This document shows, piece after piece, positions 6,023 through 10,065 of a stretch of DNA of 10,065 nt (its first letter is position 1; each line of letters starts with the position of its first letter). The translations under genes and the position numbers were made by a program. The notes under the pieces are model-generated. The model made no database searches. It was not told where the DNA came from and saw only the letters and a list, made by a program, of their open reading frames with translations. This DNA is from JBBSQE01 sp038258095 (lineage in GTDB: Bacteria > Actinomycetota > Thermoleophilia > Solirubrobacterales > 70-9), in assembly GCA_038258095.1 (NCBI GenBank), contig JBBSQE010000117.1, positions 1-10,065 of the forward strand, given 5' to 3'.

Positions 6023-6646
6023 GTCGCGCTGTTTCGCCGGCGGGGCCGAAGCGGGGACGAGGACTCCGAGACCGGTGAGCGCATCCTCATCGTCGGCCTC
6101 GGCAACCCGGGATCGCGATACGCCCGAACCCGCCACAACATCGGCTTCGGGATCGCGGAGCGGCTCATCGAGAGATGGGATCTACCGAAGCCCAGGCAGC
6201 GCTTCGGGGGTCTCATCAGCGAGGGGCGCACCGCGCCCGGCGGCCCGCGTGTCGTGGTCCTGATGCCCCAGACCTTCATGAACGAGTCCGGCAACTCGGC
6301 TGGCCCTGCCCGGGGCTCGCTACGCGTGCCGCTTGACCGCCTGATCGCCTTACACGACGAGATCGACCTGCCCTTCGGCGAGGTTCGCGCGAAGCTGGGG
6401 GGCGGCGCTGCCGGCCACAACGGCTTGAAGAGCCTGCGCGCCGGCCTCGGCGACCCTGGGTTCTGGCGCATCCGCGCCGGTGTGGGACGCCCCGACTCGA
6501 CCGATCCGGAGATCGTCTCCTCCTTCGTGCTCGGCCGGTTCTCCGAGGACCGCGCTGACGTGGAGGACCTGGTCGACCGGGCCGCGCTGGAGGCCGAGAG
6601 ACTGGCGGAGCGAATCGACGCTGGAGAGGCGAAATCAGATGGCTGA
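6023..6646 (+). CDS. pth: Peptidyl-tRNA hydrolase, no canonical start codon visible
   Basis: Cleaves the ester bond of peptidyl-tRNAs released by stalled ribosomes and recycles tRNA; cytoplasmic. Every key element is present. Numbered from 6023: N28 and the catalytic H38 in GLGNPG...RTRHNIG, N87 in QTFMNESG, D112 in HDEIDLPFGE and N133 in GGGAAGHNGLK, corresponding to N10, H20, N68, D93 and N114 of the E. coli enzyme. The length of 207 aa fits the family (E. coli 194) with an N-terminal extension beginning ALFRRRG. In this frame there is no ATG, GTG or TTG between an unlikely ATG deep inside the L25 gene (5819) and the conserved core. The best-placed codon is GTC 6023, at ideal distance from GAGG; ATT 6017 and CTG 6029 are alternatives. 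A GTG-to-GTC change or a base-call error is possible. The 3' end overlaps the crotonase gene by 8 nt. Confidence 0.93.
   Translation, partial: VALFRRRGRSGDEDSETGERILIVGLGNPGSRYARTRHNIGFGIAERLIERWDLPKPRQRFGGLISEGRTAPGGPRVVVLMPQTFMNESGNSAGPARGSLRVPLDRLIALHDEIDLPFGEVRAKLGGGAAGHNGLKSLRAGLGDPGFWRIRAGVGRPDSTDPEIVSSFVLGRFSEDRADVEDLVDRAALEAERLAERIDAGEAKSDG
6623..6629 (+). promoter_or_regulatory. Ribosome binding site that decides the crotonase start
   Basis: GGAGAGG ends 9 nt before ATG 6639, inside the last codons of pth. It excludes longer in-frame starts that would run through pth (for example from 6480). Confidence 0.65.
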
Positions 6647-7400
6647 GGCAGACCCGGCGGGCGGGACGGCACCCGAGGCCGTCACCTCTTACGACGTCGA
6701 CGAGGGCGGGGTCGCCCTCGTCCGCCTCCTACGCCCGGAGTTCCGCAATGCGATCAACACCCAGAGCCTGAAAGAGCTCCTCGAGCATCTCGAAACCGCC
6801 CGCTCCGACGACACCGTGCGCGTCCTCGTCTTCTCCTCGTCCGACCATCTTGGCTTCTCCGCCGGCGCGGACGTTCGGGAGGACCTCGATGACGAGGGCA
6901 AGCTTCACCGCATGCAGCTCTTCGCCGATCTCTACGACGGGATCGTCGCCTTCCCCAAGCCCACCATCGCCGCCTGTCACGGCGACGTCATCGGCGGTGG
7001 CGCCGAGATCGCCGTCGCCTGCGACATGCGTGTGGGGGGATCGAACCTGCGGATGCGCTTCCCGGGCGCGGCGCTCGGGGTCCCGGTCGGCCCCGCCCGC
7101 CTCGTCACTCTCTGCGGCCTCGCGACTGCCAAGTACCTGCTGCTCTCGTCGCGCTACATCGCAGCTGACGAGGCCTTGCGCCTCGGCCTGATCAACCGGG
7201 TCGCCCCGGCTGCCGCAACCGAGCGGTCGGCCCTCGAGCTCGCCTACGAGGTGGCAACCCATCCGCCCGAGGCCGTCGCCGCCCTGAAGCGCATGCTGCA
7301 CAACTGGGACGCGGTCGAGGAGCGCTCCCGCCACGAGGGCGAGGGTCAGGTCGAGTGGCAGCGCTCTGGCCCCGGGCTCCCGTACCGGCGCTCCCCGTAG
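6639..7400 (+). CDS. Enoyl-CoA hydratase/isomerase (crotonase) family protein
   Basis: Crotonase-fold enzymes act on acyl-CoA thioesters by stabilising an enolate in an oxyanion hole. The 253-aa product has the normal length. The oxyanion-hole motifs are clear: GFSAGAD (residues 72-78) and GGGAEIAVACD (119-129). RNAIN (36-40) matches the N-terminal CoA-binding signature, and ADEALRLGLINRV matches the conserved A...GL.N.V helix region. Compared with rat mitochondrial hydratase, the first catalytic Glu (E144) corresponds to E123. The second (E164) falls in RFPGAALGVP, where G143 replaces it. Loss of the second Glu argues against an ordinary hydratase and suggests another crotonase reaction (isomerase, thioesterase, decarboxylase or similar); the substrate cannot be told. 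ATG 6639 has a good RBS and overlaps the pth end, so it is co-transcribed with pth. No beta-oxidation partner genes are nearby. Confidence 0.9.
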   Translation: MAEADPAGGTAPEAVTSYDVDEGGVALVRLLRPEFRNAINTQSLKELLEHLETARSDDTVRVLVFSSSDHLGFSAGADVREDLDDEGKLHRMQLFADLYDGIVAFPKPTIAACHGDVIGGGAEIAVACDMRVGGSNLRMRFPGAALGVPVGPARLVTLCGLATAKYLLLSSRYIAADEALRLGLINRVAPAAATERSALELAYEVATHPPEAVAALKRMLHNWDAVEERSRHEGEGQVEWQRSGPGLPYRRSP

Positions 7401-7422
7401 CGCCTTACCACCGACCTACGTA

Positions 7423-7452
7423 ACGTTCACCATTACTGCCATGGTGAAACGT
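7423..7452. promoter_or_regulatory. Inverted repeat, operator or hairpin
   Basis: TTCACCAT and ATGGTGAA are perfect 8-bp arms around a 7-base centre (tactgcc). With a single-base bulge the arms extend to ACGTTCACCAT/ATGGTGAAACGT. It lies 22 nt after the crotonase stop and 41 nt before the Ser-triplet gene. No T-run follows, so a simple intrinsic terminator is doubtful. A dimeric-regulator operator or an mRNA structure is equally possible. Confidence 0.5.
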
Positions 7453-7493
7453 ACGCCGGTCGCGGAAGCCAGGGGCGATCGCGCCTCGAAAAC

Positions 7494-7838
7494 GTGACCA
7501 GCCCACCCGCAATGCCCTCCTACGATTCCTCAGATCTCTCGCTCTGCTCCGAGGACTCGTTCCTCTGCATCGGCTGCAAGGGCTCATTCCTCTCGATCGG
7601 CTCGGTCGGGTCGGTGCTCTCCATCGGGTCCGTCGGATCCGCGGCCTCGGCCTTCTCGGTGGGCTCGGCCGCGTCGTTCGGCTCGGCGCTGTCTGCCGCG
7701 TCGTTCGGCTCCGTGATGTCGTCGGCGCAATCCGGAGCGGTTCTGGGGGAGAAGGACCGGCGCGGAGCCTGGATCGCCGCCGTGGCGCTCGTGTCAAGCG
7801 CAGTTGCAGTCGCGCTCGTGGCCGCGCGCCGCGGTTAG
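7494..7838 (+). CDS. Ser/Cys-x-x triplet-repeat protein with C-terminal TM helix, unknown function
   Basis: A 114-aa product from GTG 7494; ATG 7512 would remove six residues, and neither has a clear RBS. From residue 13 to 76 every third residue is Ser, or Cys at 25 and 28, giving 22 uninterrupted triplets. The filler positions are small or hydrophobic (FL, IG, VG, VL, AA, AF, FG), for example SIGSVGSVLSIGSVGS. A third Cys at residue 18 is out of register. A short charged segment (GEKDRR) then precedes a C-terminal hydrophobic helix (about residues 91-111, AWIAAVALVSS...) ending ARRG, so the protein looks tail-anchored with a regular repeat domain. A three-residue period would suit a triangular solenoid or an extended three-fold helix; this is inference. 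The codon pattern fits the neighbourhood and the opposite strand offers only an Arg-rich frame, so I take it as a real gene. No enzyme motif is present. Confidence 0.65.
   Translation: MTSPPAMPSYDSSDLSLCSEDSFLCIGCKGSFLSIGSVGSVLSIGSVGSAASAFSVGSAASFGSALSAASFGSVMSSAQSGAVLGEKDRRGAWIAAVALVSSAVAVALVAARRG
7530..7727 (+). repeat. 9-bp-period tandem repeat coding for Ser/Cys-x-x triplets
   Basis: 22 in-frame 9-bp units, each beginning with a Ser codon (mostly TCG or TCC) or a TGC Cys codon. Longer duplications are embedded: GCCGCGTCGTTCGGCTC occurs at 7668-7684 and 7695-7711, offset by 27 bp. This suggests growth by duplication of multiples of the unit. Confidence 0.8.
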
Positions 7839-7845
7839 ATCTCCC

Positions 7846-8154
7846 TCAGCAACCCGTGGCGAAGCGGATTCGCCTGCAGAGCTCTTCGAGCTGGGCGGAC
7901 GAGAGGGCCGTGATGCGCTCGGTCAACAGTGACTTGGAGACCGCCTCGATGTTGTCGAAACTCAGGGCGCATTCCTGCGGCAATCCGTCATCGGGTCCGA
8001 GCGCCAACTCGCTCGGGATCGCCCTGACCCGCGTCGTGGCGGGCGCCAGCAGGACCCTGCGCAAGTACGGGATCGCTTCCTCTCGGCTGAGAATGCAGGC
8101 CGGTCTCCTCCCCGCGGCTGGGTGATCGACCCACCAGATCTCCCCGCGTTTCAC
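7846..8154 (-). CDS. MazF/PemK-family type II toxin (probable endoribonuclease)
   Basis: MazF/PemK toxins are cytoplasmic ribonucleases that cut mRNA or other RNA at short motifs when freed from their antitoxin. The 102-aa product has the usual size. It opens with the diagnostic MKRGEIWWVD, then GRRPACILS and LLAPATTRVRAIPSELALG, where the TTR and IPSE residues are typical of the active-site and dimer region. The end is also family-like (ALSFDNIEAVSKSLL, then ITALSSAQLEEL). It starts with GTG, and that codon overlaps the antitoxin stop as GTGA, so translation is coupled and the antitoxin is made first. Its 3' end lies 7 nt from the convergent Ser-triplet gene. It appears intact. The RNA target cannot be predicted from sequence. 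Confidence 0.9.
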   Translation of the reverse strand: MKRGEIWWVDHPAAGRRPACILSREEAIPYLRRVLLAPATTRVRAIPSELALGPDDGLPQECALSFDNIEAVSKSLLTERITALSSAQLEELCRRIRFATGC

Positions 8155-8408
8155 CAGGGCTCCTCGCGGATCATCTCGATGCCCCGCTGTTCGGCTTCAC
8201 GCATCTCCCCTTCGGTCTCCGGGAACCGCCGGTAGCCGTCGATGTACTGGCGTACGAGCTCGGCCTCTGAAGTCCCCTTCAGGTGGGCGGCGACCGCCTC
8301 GCGGATCAATGCCGACCGCGAGATTCCGCGCCGCCCCACCTCGAGGTCGAGCTCCGCGAGGATCTCATCGCTGAGCTGTACGAGGGTTTGCTTGCGTGCG
8401 ATGACCAT
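8151..8408 (-). CDS. Ribbon-helix-helix antitoxin of the MazF-type toxin
   Basis: An 85-aa partner that should bind DNA as a dimer, neutralise the toxin and repress the operon. The N-terminal ribbon-helix-helix domain is seen at about residues 5-43: a strand (KQTLVQLSDEIL), helix, turn RRGISRSALI and second helix (REAVAAHL). The acidic C-terminal part (about 44-85) is the expected toxin-binding tail, ending MIREEPW, which is typical of such antitoxins. ATG 8408 is the start that keeps only this domain. The same frame stays open upstream to 8729, but that part is antisense to mfd and Arg-rich, so it is rejected. No good RBS precedes the ATG. A palindrome covers the start codon and is a plausible self-regulation site. 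The gene is divergent from mfd, with 47 nt between the starts. Confidence 0.9.
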   Translation of the reverse strand: MVIARKQTLVQLSDEILAELDLEVGRRGISRSALIREAVAAHLKGTSEAELVRQYIDGYRRFPETEGEMREAEQRGIEMIREEPW

Positions 8409-8417
8409 ATGGTAGTC
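8400..8417. promoter_or_regulatory. Palindrome over the antitoxin start, candidate operator
   Basis: The perfect 10-bp palindrome ACCATATGGT (8404-8413) is extended to an imperfect 18-bp dyad by GA and TC at the outer ends. It covers the antitoxin ATG. TATGGT within it could serve as a -10 hexamer for the divergent mfd gene, in which case antitoxin binding could affect both directions. Binding is inferred from position and symmetry. Confidence 0.5.
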
Positions 8418-8438
8418 AAATGTCAGATGCAGCTCTCT

Positions 8439-8446
8439 AGGATGAG
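8439..8446 (+). promoter_or_regulatory. Weak ribosome binding site for mfd
   Basis: AGGATGAG ends 9 nt before TTG 8456, although its AGGA core is 13 nt away. An in-frame TAG at 8438-8440 rules out an upstream start, which makes TTG 8456 the first usable start codon. Confidence 0.45.
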
Positions 8447-8455
8447 TCGCCGCCC

Positions 8456-10065
8456 TTGTCCCTTCGCCCCCTAATCGAACTCGCGCTCGGAAACGAGCGG
8501 GTCCACGAGCTGAGCGGTCGCGTCCGTGAGGCGCCGGGGGGCGATGCGGTCGCGGTCCGGGCATCCGCGACGCTCCGTCCACTCCTTCTCGCCGCCCTCC
8601 TGGAGGACGATCGCGGCCTCGCCGGCCGTCCGGCGCTTCTCGTCGCCGCGGACGATCGCGGCGCCCGCGAACTCGCCTCCGACCTGCGCGCATACCTCGC
8701 TCCGCGCCGGGTCCGCTATTACCCTTCACGCGGGACGGGCTATGCCTCCCAGATATCCCCGCCTCCGCATCTCGTCGGGCTTCGAATCGCCTCGCTCGAC
8801 GCTTTCGGGACTGAGCCCGCTCCCCTCGTTGTCGCCAGCGCCACCGCGCTCGCCGAGGCGGTGCCGGACGCCTCCCTGCGCCCCGCAGGCTTCTCGATCA
8901 CCCAGGGTGAGGAGATCGACCTCGGCCAGGTGACGGCCGACCTCGCCGCGGCCGGCTACGAGCGCACGGACCAGGTCATCGAGCGCGGGCAGTTCGCCGT
9001 CCGCGGCGGCATCCTCGACGCCTTCCCGGTCACTGAGGAACGCGCCGTCCGGATCGAGCTCTTCGGCGACGAGGTCGAGTCGATGCGCTGGTTCTCCACC
9101 TTCACGCAGCGCTCGCTCGGCGACGCCGAGCGGGTCGAGCTCGCACCCGCGGCCGAGCTCGATCTCGAGCATCGTGAGCTGGCCGAGATGGCGCAGCTCG
9201 AGGCTGCGGAGGATGGCGAGAAGCCGAAGAACCTCACCGAGCTCCTTCCCCTCGGGCACTTCAAGGCGCCCCTCGACCTCGTTCCGGCGTCGGCGGCCGT
9301 CGTCCTGGTGGGTGCCGACGAGATTGAGCCCGCCCTTGCCGATCACTGGGATGACGCGACCACGACGATGCACGCCGACGACGCGCGGCATCTTTACGTC
9401 GACGTCGCCGAGCCCCTGAACGCCCGCGCCTCCCTCTCGCTGACGACCGTCGGGGAGGAAGACAGCGACGCCTTCCGGGCTTCCCGTGCCGAGTCTCCCG
9501 CCCGCTCGATGTCTGAGGCCGAGGGCGAGCTCGACAAGATGATCCGCTCCGGCTACCGCACGGTCGTCGCCTTCGACGGCCAGGGCGAGGCGGAGCGCGC
9601 CCGCTACAGCCTCGACCGCGTCGACGCGAAGATCATGGATGACCGCCCCCTCCGGCCGGACCCGGGCCTCTCGGGTGCCGAGGCGCGCCGTCGGGAGGGG
9701 GTCATCTCTCCGGAGTTGCGGATCGCCGTCTACCCGTTCCGCCGCCTGGTCCACCGCCGCCGGCCCTCGACCGAGCACACTCCGGGCGCCGGCCGGGGGC
9801 GCCTCGCCTTTTCCGACCTGCGCGTAGGCGACCACGTCGTCCACGAGGATCACGGCATCGCCCGCTTCGCCGGCTTCGAGACCCGCGAGGTCGGCGGGGT
9901 CACCCGGGACTACCTGTACCTCGAATACAGGGGAGAGGATCGCGTCTACGTCCCCAGCGAGCAGCTCGCGAAGCTCTCCCGCTACATGGGGGCCGGTGGG
10001 GACCCGACTCTCTCTGCGCTCGGAGGCAAGCGCTGGCAGAACATGAAGGCGCGGGCTCGCCGCGC
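8456..10065 (+). CDS. mfd: Transcription-repair coupling factor Mfd, 5' part
   Basis: Mfd is an ATP-driven translocase that removes RNA polymerase stalled at DNA damage and recruits UvrA. The first 536 residues are visible and the frame runs off the window (E. coli Mfd is 1148 aa). The UvrB-like N-terminal module is clear: LRPLLLAALLEDDRG (a degenerate nucleotide-binding region), YYPSRGTGYASQISPP, and the UvrB-homology signature RGGILDAFPVTEERAVRIELFGDEVESMRWF-type segment around residues 180-210. From about residue 450 the CarD-like RNA-polymerase-interacting domain follows (SDLRVGDHVVHEDHGIARF, then YLYLEYRGEDRVYVP and QLAKLSRYMG). The window ends at the linker (GGKRWQNMKARARRA) before the helicase motor, which is not seen. 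The start is TTG 8456, forced by an upstream in-frame stop. mfd often lies near pth; here a crotonase, a Ser-triplet protein and a toxin-antitoxin pair separate them. Confidence 0.96.
   Translation, partial: MSLRPLIELALGNERVHELSGRVREAPGGDAVAVRASATLRPLLLAALLEDDRGLAGRPALLVAADDRGARELASDLRAYLAPRRVRYYPSRGTGYASQISPPPHLVGLRIASLDAFGTEPAPLVVASATALAEAVPDASLRPAGFSITQGEEIDLGQVTADLAAAGYERTDQVIERGQFAVRGGILDAFPVTEERAVRIELFGDEVESMRWFSTFTQRSLGDAERVELAPAAELDLEHRELAEMAQLEAAEDGEKPKNLTELLPLGHFKAPLDLVPASAAVVLVGADEIEPALADHWDDATTTMHADDARHLYVDVAEPLNARASLSLTTVGEEDSDAFRASRAESPARSMSEAEGELDKMIRSGYRTVVAFDGQGEAERARYSLDRVDAKIMDDRPLRPDPGLSGAEARRREGVISPELRIAVYPFRRLVHRRRPSTEHTPGAGRGRLAFSDLRVGDHVVHEDHGIARFAGFETREVGGVTRDYLYLEYRGEDRVYVPSEQLAKLSRYMGAGGDPTLSALGGKRWQNMKARARR

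Noticed and set aside
5017..6672. 551-aa minus-strand frame
   Set aside because: It is antisense to the GDPD, L25 and pth genes, has low-complexity Ser/Arg/Pro and Gly/Asp composition, and shows no motif. Such frames are expected opposite GC-rich genes.
7405..7797. 130-aa minus-strand Arg/Pro/Ser-rich frame
   Set aside because: It is the complement of the Ser-triplet gene; the Arg-rich composition follows from reading TCG-rich codons backwards, and no motif is seen.
8409..8729. N-terminal extension of the antitoxin to 192 aa
   Set aside because: The added residues are Arg/Gly/Pro-rich and antisense to the 5' end of mfd; the RHH domain begins right after ATG 8408.
8726..9853. 375-aa minus-strand frame
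   Set aside because: It is antisense to mfd, whose plus-strand translation is unmistakable over the same interval.

Overview
The window is high-GC actinobacterial chromosome, most likely from the class Thermoleophilia (Solirubrobacterales-like). That placement is an inference. It rests on high-GC codon use, frequent GTG/TTG starts, the core gene set glmU, prs, ctc/rplY, pth and mfd in this order, and a minus-strand protein whose 'LTYANVMSS...' N-terminus followed by decapeptide repeats I associate with that class.

Region by region: the 3' part of glmU (2-1009) is followed directly by prs (1033-2040). Next comes an accessory patch (about 2041-3520). It holds a strong hairpin, a minus-strand membrane-anchored decapeptide-repeat protein and a less certain minus-strand zinc-ribbon ORF, and it is bracketed by a 12-bp direct repeat (2073-2084 and 3511-3522). 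The plus strand resumes with a lipoprotein (3652-4137), a two-TM protein (4151-4489) and a divergent glycerophosphodiester phosphodiesterase (4486-5241). These are followed by ribosomal protein L25 (5293-6012), peptidyl-tRNA hydrolase (6023-6646) and a crotonase-fold enzyme (6639-7400). A dyad-symmetric element (7423-7452) precedes an odd protein made of 22 Ser/Cys-x-x triplets with a C-terminal TM helix (7494-7838). A minus-strand MazF-type toxin with a ribbon-helix-helix antitoxin (7846-8408) then lies divergent from mfd, which starts with TTG at 8456 and runs off the window end.

The core genes serve housekeeping roles. GlmU makes UDP-GlcNAc for the envelope, Prs makes PRPP, L25 and Pth serve translation, and Mfd couples repair to transcription. 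The accessory genes sit between them: repeat and surface-type proteins, lipoprotein and membrane protein, and the toxin-antitoxin pair.

The most notable items are the perfect Ser/Cys triplet-repeat protein, the absence of any canonical start codon for an otherwise intact pth, the direct repeat bracketing the accessory patch, and a palindrome over the antitoxin start that may also touch the mfd promoter. No CRISPR array, tRNA, rRNA, transposase or phage gene was seen.
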